A DNA stretch of 64,000 bases, taken from NCBI RefSeq assembly GCF_021390935.1, contig NZ_JAJPUI010000004.1, positions 248,001 through 312,000 on the forward strand, given 5' to 3'. The number at the start of each line of letters is the position of its first letter. The first letter of the stretch is position 1. The notes under the pieces were generated by a model. It ran no database searches and was not told where the DNA came from. It saw only the letters and a program-made list of their open reading frames with translations. The DNA comes from Streptomyces sp. CC228A (GTDB lineage Bacteria > Actinomycetota > Actinomycetes > Streptomycetales > Streptomycetaceae). The translations under genes and the position numbers were made by a program. This document shows, one piece after another, positions 29,673-39,380 of the stretch.

Positions 29673-32600
29673 ATGCTTCGGGGTAGGGGAATTCGTGCTG
29701 CCCGCAGCACGAGACGTGCAAGAGTCAGATCGGTGGCTGTACTCCTGGCCGGCATCCTTTTCGCCGGCCTGCTGGGCGGGCCCGTGGCCGCGGCCTCGCA
29801 ACTGGCGCTGTCGGCGCTGAACGAGCCCGATCCTGTGCCTGTCGAGCGGGTCAAGCCCGGCAAGGCCGAACCGGTTGACCAGGCGAAGAGCAAGGCATGG
29901 CGGGGCGCCCCCAAGGTGTCCTGGCCATCGGCCGCCAAGGTGGTGGTTCCGCTCGGGGCGTCGGCTGCCAAGCAGTCGGCAGCGGCCCGTTCCGCTGTCG
30001 ACGCCCTGCCGGTTCGGGTGTCGAAGTCCGGTGGCAAGTCCGCCCCGGACGAGCGTGTGAGTGTTACGGTCCTCGACCGCAGCGCCACCGAGGCGCTAGG
30101 TGTGGACGGCGTCGTCCTGTCCGTACGGCCACACGGCAAGGCGAAGGGGCAGGTCGACGTCGAGGTCGACTACGACGGCTTCCGCTACGCCTACGGAGGC
30201 GACTGGGCGTCCAGGCTTCGGCTTCACGAGCTGCCGGCCTGCGCCCTGACGACCCCGGAGAACAAGGACTGCGCCACCTCGCGGGAGCTTGCCACCACCA
30301 ACGACGTCAGGGCCGGCACTCTTTCCGCGACTCTCGGGCTGGCGGCCGCGGAAGGTGCCACGGTCCTCGCCGCCACCGCCTCGGCTTCCGGTGCCTCGGG
30401 CAGCTTCAAGGCGACCTCGCTCGCTCCGTCCTCCTCCTGGTCGGCAGGCGGCTCCAGCGGCGGCTTCACCTGGAACTACGACATCGCGACGCCCGAGGTA
30501 CCGGGAGGCGTAGGCCCGCGGTTGAAGCTGGGCTACAGCTCGCAGTCCATCGACGGCCGCACCGCCTCCACCAACAACCAGGGCAGCATTATCGGTGACG
30601 GCTGGGCGATGGAGCCCGGTTACATCGAGCGCCAGTACATCTCCTGCACCGACGACAAGACGGGCAGCAACAACACCACCGCCAAGGTGGGCGACCTGTG
30701 CTGGAAGAAGGACAACGCCGTCCTCAACCTCGGTGGCCGTACCAACCAGCTCATCCGGGACTCGGCCAGTGGCGAATGGCACCTGGAGAGCGACGACGGC
30801 ACGAAGATCGTCAAGCACGCCAGCAGCACCAACAACAACGGTGACAACAACGGCGAGTACTGGCACGTCATCACACCTGACGGCACCAAGTACTCGTTCG
30901 GAGTCAACCGCGCCCCCGGCTGGTCTTCCGGCAAGGAGGAGACCAACTCGGTCTGGACGCTGCCCGTATTCGGCAACCACACGGGCGAACCCTGCTACAA
31001 CACCGCGTTCAAGGACGCCTGGTGCCAGCAGGCGTGGCGGTGGAACCTCGACGCTGTCGAGGACCCGCACGGTGACGCCATGACCTACTACTGGGCCAAG
31101 GAGCAGAACCACTACGGCCGGAACGTCGACCCGAACACCGGCAACGCCACCGCCACCCCGTACGACCGGGGCGGGTACCTCAAGCGCATCGACTACGGTC
31201 TGCGCGCCGGCAACCACCACGCACAGCCCACAGCCAAGGTCGAGTTCACCTACAGCGAGCGCTGCCTCAGCAACTGCGGCACCTTCGACAGCGCCAACGC
31301 CAAGAACTGGCCGGACGTGCCGTTCGACCAGTACTGCGCCGCCGGGACGAACTGCAAGGACCGTTACTCGCCGTCCTTCTGGACCCGGAAGCGACTGACG
31401 ACTATCGCCACCTCGGTGTGGAACGGCTCAGCCTTCAAGCCGGTCGACTCCTGGGCCCTGGCCCACCAGTTCCCGGCCACCGGCGACGGCACCAGCCCGG
31501 CCCTCTGGCTGGCGTCGATCACTCGCAGCGGGCACACGGGGACCGGCACCGTCACGCTGCCTTCCGTGACGTTCAAGGGCCAGACCCTCCCCAACCGCGT
31601 CGAAGGCGCCACCACCGGAGGCGCCCCCGACCCGGTGCCGCCGATGTGGCGATACCGCGTGTACGGCATCAGCACCGAGACCGGCGGCACGATCGGTATC
31701 ACGTACTCGCCGCAGGACTGCAAGGCCGGGGACATACCGTCGCCCTCGTCGAACACCCGACGCTGCTATCCGGTGAAATGGTCCCCTCCGGACGCGCCGG
31801 GCGACAATTACGAGCCGTATCTGGACTGGTTCCACAGCTATGTGGTCACCCAGGTGCTGGAGACGGACAACACCGGCGGAGCTCCCGCGAAGCAGACCGA
31901 CTACTCGTACCTCGACGGATTGATGTGGGCCAAGTCGAAGGACGACGAGTTCACGAAGGCCGAGCACCTCACCTACGGTGACCGCAAGGGGTACGGCCGC
32001 GTTCAGGTCCGTACCGGTGTCGCCCCCGACAAGCGCACGCTGAAGGAATACCGCTATTTCCGCGGCGTCGAAGGGGCCGCGGTCAAGGACAGCGAGGGCA
32101 TCGCAGTCACTGACAAGGAGGCCTTCTCGGGTATGACCCGGGAGGAGCTCAGCTACAACGGCGATGGTGGTGCGCTGGAGTCCGCGACCAGTTACGAGCC
32201 GTGGCTCTCGGCGGCAACCGCGACCGAGACCCGCCCCGAGGGCCTTCCGGCCCGCAAGGCATACGCCACGGGCGGCAAGAGCGAGAAGACCCGCGTCGCG
32301 GTCGAAACGGGCTGGCGCCGCACGCAGACCACCCGCACCTTCGACTCCACCGGTCATGTCCTGACCGAGTCGAGGCTCGGCGACACGGCCGAGTCGGGTG
32401 ACGAGCAGTGCACGACCACTACCTACGCCCGCAACACGAGCAAGAACATCCTCCACCTGCCCTCCGAGGTCGAGACCGTCGCCAAGCCGTGCGGCACCAC
32501 GCCGAACCTGCCCGCCGACCTGATCTCGACAGAGCGCCGGTACTACGACAATGCGACCTCCCTCACCACCGCACCCGTCAAGGGTGACGTGACCCGCCTG

Positions 32601-35600
32601 GAAGAGCAGAACGCGGCCGGCACCGGCTACCTGACCACGGCACGGCACACGTACGACCAGCACGGCCGTGAGCTCACGGACACCGATGCGCTCGGAAACA
32701 CCACGACCACGGCCTACACCCCGGCGGTCAGCGCCCCGCCGACCAAGATGACCGAGACCAACGCCCTCGGTCACACCACGACCACCGTGTACGACCCCGT
32801 GCGCGGCATCGCCGCCGCCGTCGTCGACGCCAACGGCAAGCGTACGGACGCGGTCCACGACGGCCTCGGCCGTGTGCTGAAAGTGTGGGAGCCCGGCTGG
32901 CCCAAGGCCGACCACGCGACCCAGCCGTCCGCCGAGTACACGTACAAGATCTCCAAAACACAGGCGAACGCCGTCACAGCCAAGGCGCTCCAGCAGGACG
33001 GCTCGTACCGCACGACCCACGCGCTTTACGACGGCCTGCTGCGCGAGCGACAGACCCAGGCACTCGCTCACGGCTCGCCGCACAGCGTCATGACGGAGAC
33101 CCACTACGACACCCGAGGCTGGGCCTGGCAGACCTACAGCCCCTACTACGCCGAGGTCGCCCCGTCCACGACGTTGTACACCGCCAAGTCGGTCAACCAG
33201 ATCCCGACGGCGACACAGAACCTTTACGACGGCCTGGGCCGGGTCACCGACGCGCTGTCCCTGAAGAAGGGCGACGAGCAGTGGCGTACCCGGCACCTGT
33301 ACGACGGTGACCGCACCACCGTCATCCCGCCGAAGGGGGGCACGGCCACGACCGCGATCACCGACGCCCGCGGCCGTAAGACGGAACTGCGCGAGTACAC
33401 CGACCCCGCCCGCACGGCCTACCAGTCCACGAAGTACATGTACGGCAAGTACAGCGAGCCGACCAAGGTCACCGACCCGGCGGGCAACACCTGGACGTAC
33501 ACCTTCGACCACCGGGGCCGGCAGATCACGGCCGACGACCCGGACAAGGGAACGTCCCAACTCACGTACGACAACGCGGGCCGCGTCACGGCCGTCGAGG
33601 ACGCCCGCAAGGTGACCCTGACGACCGTCTACGACAAGATCGGCCGCAAGGCCGAGGTGAAGAACGGCAGCAACACGCTGGCCACCTGGACGTATGACAC
33701 GCTCGCCAAGGGTCTGCTCACCAGCAGCACCCGCCACGCAGACGGCGCTGCGTACACCACCGCCATCGGCGGCTACAACGACCGCTACCAGCCGACAAGC
33801 ACCACTCTCACCATCCCGTCCGCAGCCGGTGGGCTGGCCGGCTCCTACACGTGGAGCTACGGCTACGACGCGGAGACCGGCGCACTGGAGTGGACCCTGA
33901 ACCCGAGCATCGGCGACGTTCCCTCCGAGCGGGTCACCACGGTCTACGCCGAGGGCCGCCTGCCGTACAAGACCACCGCCGGGCAGATCACCCTGGTCAA
34001 CTCCACCCTCTACGACACCTTCGATCGCCCCGTGCGGACCGAGCTCGGCCTCCTCGGCAAGCGGGTTTACAAGACCAGGGTCTTTGACGAACACACCGGC
34101 CGCGTGGTCCAGCAGACCACCGACCGTGACCTCGCCCCACAGCGGGTCGACGACACCACCTATCACTACGACCCGTCCGGCAACGTCACCGGCATCACCA
34201 CGGTGAACGGTCAGGACGCCTCGGCCTCTACCGACCGTCAGTGCTTCACCAACGACGCTCTCGGCCGCCTCACCAAGGCCTGGACAGCGAAAACCGACTG
34301 CGCCACCGCCCCGTCCACGACAGCGGTCGGCGGCCCGGACGCGTACTGGCTCAGCTACGGCTACGACAAGCTCGGCAACCGCACCAGCGAGACCAACCAC
34401 CTGGCCGGCGCCACGACCACCTACACGCACCGCGCCACCAACACCGGCCTCCCGCACGCGGTGCAGCAGGCCACCGTCAGCGGCGGCGCTGACAACGGCC
34501 GCGTCAGCAGCTTCCAGTACGACGAGGCCGGCAACACCACCAAGCGCACCATCGGCACCAAGGTCCAAGACCTGACCTGGGACGCGGAAGGCCACCTGGC
34601 CACCCTGACCGAGGCCGGCAAGGCCACGGGCTACCTGTACGACGCCGACGGCAACCGCCTGATCGCCAAGAATCCGGACGGCAGCAGTGTCCTGACTCTC
34701 CCGAGCGGCGACCAGCTTCGCCTGGCATCCGACGGCACGAAGACCGGCACCCGCTACTACACGCACGGCGGCGAAACGGTCGCGGTCCGCAGTGGATCGG
34801 GGATTTCCTTCCTGATCAGTGACCACCAGGGCACGGCCATGACGGCCATCGCGTTCACCACCCTGGCAGTCACCCGTCGCAAGCAGCTTCCCTTCGGGCA
34901 GCTCCGCACCGCTCAGTCCGGCGCTTTCGGCTTCCAAGGCTTCGTCGGCGGCACCAACGACCCGACCGGCCTTACCCACTTGGGTGCCCGAGAGTACGAT
35001 CCGACGCTAGGCCGCTTCCTGTCGGTCGACCCCATCATCGACCACGGCGAACCGGCTCAGATGAACGCCTACAGCTACGCCCACAACAACCCCCTCACCA
35101 AGTCCGACCCCGACGGCCTCCGCCCGCTCGGCCCCACCGGCGGCTCGGCCTACGACGACGAGCAGTGGGCGGCGGAACGCGGCATGCGCGCCAGCTTCAC
35201 AAAGAAGAACGACCAGTGGGTCTGGACAGAGACTCCGAAGAAGGACCCGGACTCCCAGAGGAGGTACAGGGCCTACCGGGCGGACCCCGTCCACTACATG
35301 ATCGACGACCACCACGCCCGCGCCCGATACGAAGCCAATGTCCAGGCCGTGAAGAATGCCGAGGCCCAGGCCGCCGCCCGCGCCAAGGCAGAGGCGGAAC
35401 AGCGCAAGAGGGACGGCATCTGGGGTAGCGTCAAGAGCGGATTGGATTGGGTCGGAGAGGTAGGAAAGAACGCGGCCAAGTCGGCGAAAAAATGGGTGAA
35501 GAATCACGAGACGTTCCTCGTCGGCGTAGCCGCCGGCGTGGGGTGTGCGGTCGCAATCGCGACCGTTGCCCTGGCAACGGCCTGCGTCGTTATCGCTGGT

Positions 35601-35837
35601 GCGGCGGTTGGTGTGGGAGCTTGGCAGTACAAGAATCCAGGATCCACCAATACCGACGAAGCGCTTTCATACATAGCGCAGGGATACGCTGGAGCGGCGG
35701 TGGGGGCACTCCATGGAGGAGGCGCTGTGGCTGGAATTAGAGGATACTTGGCCAAGCGGGCTGCCACGAAATCTGCCAGGATTGCCGAGCGGGACGCCAA
35801 GAGTGCCGAGGATAGGTTCTATGAGCACTACATGTGA
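29673..35837 (+). CDS. RHS/YD-repeat polymorphic-toxin-type exoprotein
   Basis: 2054-residue exported protein: a basic N-terminus plus a hydrophobic signal (SVAVLLAGILFAGLLGGPVAA), then a SpvB-like region (FTWNYDIATPEVPGGVGPRLKLGYSSQS). A long array of YD repeats follows (for example GRELTDTDALGNTTTTAY, YDNAGRVTAVEDA). The conserved core end (GLTHLGAREYDPTLGRFLSVDPI...NAYSYAHNNPLTKSDPDG) lies near residue 1810. The YD shell normally encloses a C-terminal toxin that is released after this motif. Here the 240-residue variable tail has a charged coiled coil, a hydrophobic stretch (VGVAAGVGCAVAIATVALATACVVIAGAAVGVGA) and ends abruptly at FYEHYM, with no recognisable toxin domain. Start ATG 29673 has GGGGAG upstream. 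Confidence 0.88.
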   Translation: MLRGRGIRAARSTRRARVRSVAVLLAGILFAGLLGGPVAAASQLALSALNEPDPVPVERVKPGKAEPVDQAKSKAWRGAPKVSWPSAAKVVVPLGASAAKQSAAARSAVDALPVRVSKSGGKSAPDERVSVTVLDRSATEALGVDGVVLSVRPHGKAKGQVDVEVDYDGFRYAYGGDWASRLRLHELPACALTTPENKDCATSRELATTNDVRAGTLSATLGLAAAEGATVLAATASASGASGSFKATSLAPSSSWSAGGSSGGFTWNYDIATPEVPGGVGPRLKLGYSSQSIDGRTASTNNQGSIIGDGWAMEPGYIERQYISCTDDKTGSNNTTAKVGDLCWKKDNAVLNLGGRTNQLIRDSASGEWHLESDDGTKIVKHASSTNNNGDNNGEYWHVITPDGTKYSFGVNRAPGWSSGKEETNSVWTLPVFGNHTGEPCYNTAFKDAWCQQAWRWNLDAVEDPHGDAMTYYWAKEQNHYGRNVDPNTGNATATPYDRGGYLKRIDYGLRAGNHHAQPTAKVEFTYSERCLSNCGTFDSANAKNWPDVPFDQYCAAGTNCKDRYSPSFWTRKRLTTIATSVWNGSAFKPVDSWALAHQFPATGDGTSPALWLASITRSGHTGTGTVTLPSVTFKGQTLPNRVEGATTGGAPDPVPPMWRYRVYGISTETGGTIGITYSPQDCKAGDIPSPSSNTRRCYPVKWSPPDAPGDNYEPYLDWFHSYVVTQVLETDNTGGAPAKQTDYSYLDGLMWAKSKDDEFTKAEHLTYGDRKGYGRVQVRTGVAPDKRTLKEYRYFRGVEGAAVKDSEGIAVTDKEAFSGMTREELSYNGDGGALESATSYEPWLSAATATETRPEGLPARKAYATGGKSEKTRVAVETGWRRTQTTRTFDSTGHVLTESRLGDTAESGDEQCTTTTYARNTSKNILHLPSEVETVAKPCGTTPNLPADLISTERRYYDNATSLTTAPVKGDVTRLEEQNAAGTGYLTTARHTYDQHGRELTDTDALGNTTTTAYTPAVSAPPTKMTETNALGHTTTTVYDPVRGIAAAVVDANGKRTDAVHDGLGRVLKVWEPGWPKADHATQPSAEYTYKISKTQANAVTAKALQQDGSYRTTHALYDGLLRERQTQALAHGSPHSVMTETHYDTRGWAWQTYSPYYAEVAPSTTLYTAKSVNQIPTATQNLYDGLGRVTDALSLKKGDEQWRTRHLYDGDRTTVIPPKGGTATTAITDARGRKTELREYTDPARTAYQSTKYMYGKYSEPTKVTDPAGNTWTYTFDHRGRQITADDPDKGTSQLTYDNAGRVTAVEDARKVTLTTVYDKIGRKAEVKNGSNTLATWTYDTLAKGLLTSSTRHADGAAYTTAIGGYNDRYQPTSTTLTIPSAAGGLAGSYTWSYGYDAETGALEWTLNPSIGDVPSERVTTVYAEGRLPYKTTAGQITLVNSTLYDTFDRPVRTELGLLGKRVYKTRVFDEHTGRVVQQTTDRDLAPQRVDDTTYHYDPSGNVTGITTVNGQDASASTDRQCFTNDALGRLTKAWTAKTDCATAPSTTAVGGPDAYWLSYGYDKLGNRTSETNHLAGATTTYTHRATNTGLPHAVQQATVSGGADNGRVSSFQYDEAGNTTKRTIGTKVQDLTWDAEGHLATLTEAGKATGYLYDADGNRLIAKNPDGSSVLTLPSGDQLRLASDGTKTGTRYYTHGGETVAVRSGSGISFLISDHQGTAMTAIAFTTLAVTRRKQLPFGQLRTAQSGAFGFQGFVGGTNDPTGLTHLGAREYDPTLGRFLSVDPIIDHGEPAQMNAYSYAHNNPLTKSDPDGLRPLGPTGGSAYDDEQWAAERGMRASFTKKNDQWVWTETPKKDPDSQRRYRAYRADPVHYMIDDHHARARYEANVQAVKNAEAQAAARAKAEAEQRKRDGIWGSVKSGLDWVGEVGKNAAKSAKKWVKNHETFLVGVAAGVGCAVAIATVALATACVVIAGAAVGVGAWQYKNPGSTNTDEALSYIAQGYAGAAVGALHGGGAVAGIRGYLAKRAATKSARIAERDAKSAEDRFYEHYM

Positions 35838-35907
35838 CCGAGGGGCATCCAGCCTTGTATGTGATGCTGCCCGCTCCTAACGGTCTCGAAGGGATAGGGG
35901 ATCTGAA

Positions 35908-36075
35908 ATGTCGGGTGCCGTTATGCTTTCCTTCGGGATTGTGATCGGTCTCACCTGCGCCGCTGTCATAGCTGAAGCGTGTGAAAGGAAGGGGAAGCCT
36001 CCTCTTCGTCCGATCAGGGTCGCGATGATCCTTAGCGGCTCTGTGCTGCTGTTCTCTTACGTCGCCGACTCGTAG
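35908..36075 (+). CDS. Small two-helix membrane protein behind the RHS gene
   Basis: 55-residue frame starting MSGAVMLSFGIVIGL and ending LFSYVADS. Two hydrophobic segments (about residues 4-22 and 38-52) flank a basic loop (CERKGKPPLRPIR). GGGGAT upstream is a weak ribosome site. The stop TAG overlaps the GTG of the next gene (TAGTG), which supports that both are translated. Position right after an RHS gene suggests an immunity role, but nothing in the sequence proves it. Confidence 0.5.
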   Translation: MSGAVMLSFGIVIGLTCAAVIAEACERKGKPPLRPIRVAMILSGSVLLFSYVADS

Positions 36076-36608
36076 TGAAACGGCCGGGTGGCGAGCCTGT
36101 CCAAGGCTGGCCACCCGGCCGCTGGATTCGTGGGGGACGAGTGGTGCTGACTTCAGGGTGGAAATTGCTTTGCCTCGCGCTCGGCCTGCTATGGATGTCT
36201 ATCGGTGTGTCTGGGATCGTTGCTGGCGAGTTCAGGGGCAGTGAATTCACCGTGCTGATCACTGTGGTCCCTGGGGCGTGGGTCGCGGTGTTGGCGCCCT
36301 TTGCCTGTATGCGGGTTGACGATCGAGGCATCCGATATCAAGGGATTGTCAAGTGGAAGGCCGTGTCGTGGTGCGATGTGGCTTCGATATCTGCGGATTA
36401 TGTAGGCGGCAACGGTCTGCTAGAGGCTGAAATGCCTGTAGTGAAGACGACAGGCGGTAAGGAACTCCCGCTACTTCTGCTGGCTGGCCACACGTCGGGT
36501 CGACCTCGCGTCAACGTCAGGGTGCGTCAGCAAGTCGAGATCATGCGGCAGGTGCATGCAAAGGCCGCGTGGCCAATGGGAGTAAGTGATGGGCCGGAGA
36601 TCCCGTGA
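36075..36608 (+). CDS. Membrane protein with PH-like domain
   Basis: 177 residues from GTG 36075. Two membrane helices (WKLLCLALGLLWMSIGVSGIVA and VLITVVPGAWVAVLAPFA) precede a PH-like beta domain (MRVDDRGIRYQGIVKWKAVSWCDVASISADY). GTG 36141 (MLTSGWKLL) is an equally reasonable start that removes the proline/tryptophan-rich lead; the TAGTG overlap with the small gene argues for 36075. This domain type is common in proteins encoded behind RHS toxins in Streptomyces, so it is a second immunity candidate. Function unknown. Confidence 0.65.
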   Translation: MKRPGGEPVQGWPPGRWIRGGRVVLTSGWKLLCLALGLLWMSIGVSGIVAGEFRGSEFTVLITVVPGAWVAVLAPFACMRVDDRGIRYQGIVKWKAVSWCDVASISADYVGGNGLLEAEMPVVKTTGGKELPLLLLAGHTSGRPRVNVRVRQQVEIMRQVHAKAAWPMGVSDGPEIP

Positions 36609-36929
36609 GCGGTGGTGCATGATAGGGCGTCAAGCTTGGCGCGGGACGTCGACCTGAATCTGTGTCGCGTGCCACCGAGGAGCTGCCGGCGGCAGTGAAG
36701 ATGCTTCCGTCGATCTGTGGGTTCACTTTCGTGGTTTTCGATTTTCGATTTCTGAGTCCGGGGCTGGCTGAGGCGGACGCCTCTCCGGGCCCGGGTACCC
36801 TGAATGGTTTCGGGTCAAGCTGTTCAGGGTTGTGTGCTCCTTGCAGAAATTCACTTTTGTCGTTCTCTGTGGTGCTCTTCGGTGGCTGACTTCGGTTGTG
36901 CTGGGTCGGAGTGAAGAAAGGGGCGGAGG
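36609..36929. other. 320-bp intergenic stretch
   Basis: No gene supported. It contains a TTCGATTTTCGATTT tandem motif near 36737 and low-GC tracts. A 75-codon plus-strand frame at 36662-36889 has no recognisable features. It probably holds the promoter for the next gene. Confidence 0.45.
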
Positions 36930-38255
36930 ATGGGGCACATACCCGTGTTCCGGTGGCTGCTGGCGGTTGGCCTGGTACTGATCGGGTGTTCGGCGGGTTT
37001 GTACATCGCCGCGCCGAGCCGTCCCGAACTCAGGCAGGTCGAGCTGACCGTGCTCGATGAGAAGCCTGATGGGGCGTGTACGGTCCGGTGGGCGGATCCT
37101 TTCGAGCACCGTGAGCGCGAAGCGTCGTATCTGTGCGATCCCGAACGGGACCCGATCCTCAAGGCACCGAACCACGACACAGATTCGAGCTTTGGTTGGG
37201 AGACCGGCTTCGTGGTCGCTGAAGGTCCGGACAAGGGAGAGCTGTACGCATTGGAGGTCGCCGCCGGGCCCACCGACTGGCGGATCGAGCTCTCCGACCA
37301 CCTTGTCTTGATCGGATTGCTGCTGACGATCGTTGGTCTCGTCGGTGGGAACTTCCGGGCACTGTCTCGAGCGTATGGCGTGGCGCCGCACGTCATACGC
37401 CGGGCGAAGCTGCTCAGGGAGGCCGCCGCATCGGTGGCTCGGGACCATGAGCGTGCCGTGGAGGCGGTGCGTGAGTCATGGGCGCCGTTGCACGGGGAAC
37501 TGGTGGACGCGGAGCTGGGCCGGATTCCGGTCGCCCGGCTGCAGCGCATGGCTCATGAAGGACTTCAAGGCGCGGAAGAACTGGCGAAGGCCGGGGTACG
37601 CACCATCGGGGACGTGCTCAACGCCCAGGTGTGGGGGCTGGTGCATTCCGGGGTGAGGCGGCAGACGGCCGAGAGAGCGGTTGCGGCCGCGCGACGGATC
37701 GCGGATGAAGTGGGCGAGACGGTGGGCGTACGCCTTGACGCCGATCGGCAAGAGTCGCGGACCACGGCGCTGGTTGTCGCTCTGTGGGTGCTGGTGGAGG
37801 CCGGGCCGCAGGTGCAGAACGCGGTGGCGGAGGGCACGAGGCTGGCCGAGCGACTGGAGTCGCTGCTGGCCGATGCCGCACCAGCCTCGGGGCTCAAGCA
37901 CATGATGAGTGCGGGGCGTGAACAGCGTTGCTGTGCCCTGGCCGCCGTGGCCGAACTGCGCCTGTTGCTGGACGAGGCAGAACGGGATGGCATCTCGCAG
38001 CAGTTCGCGCAGGCCTCGGTCGACCTGTTACGCGGGCCGGACAGTGAGCTCTTTGAGCGTGGCCACCGATCGGGTGACGGCGGCGAGCCCGAGGTGAGGG
38101 CCGCAACGCACAAGGCTCCCGTGCCGTCGGGGGAGGTGTTCGAAGTCTCAACCCACCGGCACAGGAGCCTCGTTGGTTCCCCATCCTGCCGCACTCGACC
38201 TCCCGCATGCCCTGGTCGAGTGGGTCACCATGCTCATCGTCACCCGCGAGGGTGA
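36930..38255 (+). pseudogene. Membrane protein gene interrupted by an IS element (5' part)
   Basis: The frame encodes a first helix (WLLAVGLVLIGCSAGLYIA, which also contains the lipobox-like LIGC), an extracytoplasmic segment of about 90 residues, and a second helix (HLVLIGLLLTIVGLVGG). A cytoplasmic helical region follows, with two helix-hairpin-helix-like stretches (GLQGAEELAKAGVRTIGDVL, SGVRRQTAERAVAAARRI). Native sequence ends near 38145 (GEVFEVS); the last 35 or so residues are IS sequence read out of frame. The original 3' part probably continues at 38937-39356. Function unknown. Confidence 0.65.
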
Positions 38256-38945
38256 CCGCAGGTGCAAGCTCCCGCCCCACCAGCGTGCGCTCGTCGCTCT
38301 GGTGTACCTGCGCCGCCACGACACACTCACCCGGACCGCGGCCGGCTTCGGGATATCCGTCGGCACCGCCCACGCATACGTCACCGCCGTCACCGGCCTG
38401 CTCGCCGACCGGGCGCCGGGCCTGCTCAAGACTCTGCGCGAGCACGATCCGGACTTCGTCCTCCTGGACGGGACCCTCGCCGAGTGCGACCGCGTCGGCG
38501 ACAGCCGGGCCGACTACTCGGCCAAGCACCGCCGGCACGGCGTGAACGTCCAGGTCGTCACCGACCCCGCGGGCGAGATCCTGTGGATCTCGCCCGCGCT
38601 GCCCGGCCGCACCCACGATCTGACCGCGGCCCGCACCCATCGCATCATTCAGACCTGCGAGCGTCAGGGCGTCCCGGTCCTCGCCGACCGCGCATACCAG
38701 GGCGCCGGCCCCTGGGTCACCACCGGACTCAAACGATCACCGGGTGGCGAGCTCACCCTCACCCAGCGCACCGTCAACCGGGCTCTGGCCGCAGCCCGGG
38801 CACCAGTCGAACGCGGCATGGCACGGCTGAAGTCCTGGCAGATCTTCCGCAGATCCCGCATCAGCCCGAACCGCATGACCGTCATCACCAAAGCCGTCCT
38901 CACCCTCGAGAGGCAACGCTGAAAACGCTCAGTGATCCGCCCGGA
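38160..38945 (+). mobile_element. IS5-family-like insertion sequence, ends not resolved
   Basis: One transposase gene with little extra sequence. The right end probably includes CTGAAAACGCTCAGTGA just after the stop, as in related Streptomyces elements I recall. I could not find a matching inverted repeat on the left or a target duplication, so the left end may be truncated or the limits differ by some tens of bases. Confidence 0.6.
38173..38922 (+). CDS. IS5-family transposase (DDE_Tnp_4 type)
   Basis: 249 residues: an N-terminal helix-turn-helix ([24 protein letters not shown]), then a DDE domain with Asp in [11 protein letters not shown], Asp in [12 protein letters not shown], and Glu in [11 protein letters not shown]. 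All three catalytic acids are present, so the enzyme may be active. TTG 38173 is chosen because AGGAG lies five bases upstream; the open frame upstream (SQPTGTGAS) suggests the standard start codon was lost or mutated (AAG where ATG might be expected). Confidence 0.85.
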   Translation: MVPHPAALDLPHALVEWVTMLIVTREGDRRCKLPPHQRALVALVYLRRHDTLTRTAAGFGISVGTAHAYVTAVTGLLADRAPGLLKTLREHDPDFVLLDGTLAECDRVGDSRADYSAKHRRHGVNVQVVTDPAGEILWISPALPGRTHDLTAARTHRIIQTCERQGVPVLADRAYQGAGPWVTTGLKRSPGGELTLTQRTVNRALAAARAPVERGMARLKSWQIFRRSRISPNRMTVITKAVLTLERQR

Positions 38946-39356
38946 ATATCCGCCTGGGTGGACTTCGAGATCCGGCCCGATGAGTTCCATGCCCTGCTTG
39001 AGGAAGTCACAGGCCGCAGCCTCACGTCAGCCGCCGCCCCAAGGGGAGACCAGGTGGAGTCCACAGAACGGGAGGTGGCTCGGGAGCGGTACGTGTCCGA
39101 CGCGCAGGTGTCTCACGGGGCGTTGCGGGAGTCGGTCACAACCGACCTGTCCAGTGCCCATCTGGGACTGGGGATTGCTGTCGTGGTGAGTGCGCTCGCC
39201 GGGCTGTCCACGCCCGCTGCCAGTGCCTTTGTGGCCGGAGCCTTCGCCGTTCTGTTCCTCGCTGCATTGGTGGTCGTGTTTCTGCGAGGCATCCGAGGGC
39301 TGGACGCCGGGCGCCGGGCGTATCGCTTCGCCTTCGGGTGGGCGCAGTGGCTCTAG
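38937..39356 (+). pseudogene. 3' remainder of the interrupted membrane gene, or a short membrane protein
   Basis: Reads ISAWVDFEIRPDEFHALLEEV, a charged helix, then two membrane helices (LGIAVVVSALAGLSTP and FVAGAFAVLFLAALVVVFLRGI) and ends FGWAQWL. It is in the same frame phase as the 5' part before the IS, which supports a single split gene. An alternative is an independent 100-residue protein from GTG 39054, which has AGGGGAG six bases upstream. Confidence 0.5.
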
Positions 39357-39380
39357 CCGAAGGGGCGGCGCTCCGGGATG

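Noticed and set aside
31428..34979. Very long minus-strand open frame (over 1100 codons) antisense to the RHS gene
   Set aside because: It is opposite YD-repeat coding sequence, is Gly/Arg/Val-rich with no domain, and follows from third-position GC bias. The plus-strand RHS protein has clear motifs.
36662..36889. 75-codon plus-strand frame in the intergenic stretch after the PH-like membrane gene
   Set aside because: No ribosome site, odd composition and no relation to any family I know.
38050..38160. TGAGCG near 38056 as the left inverted repeat of the IS, matching the right end
   Set aside because: Only six bases agree with the complement of the right end and it lies well inside apparently native coding sequence.
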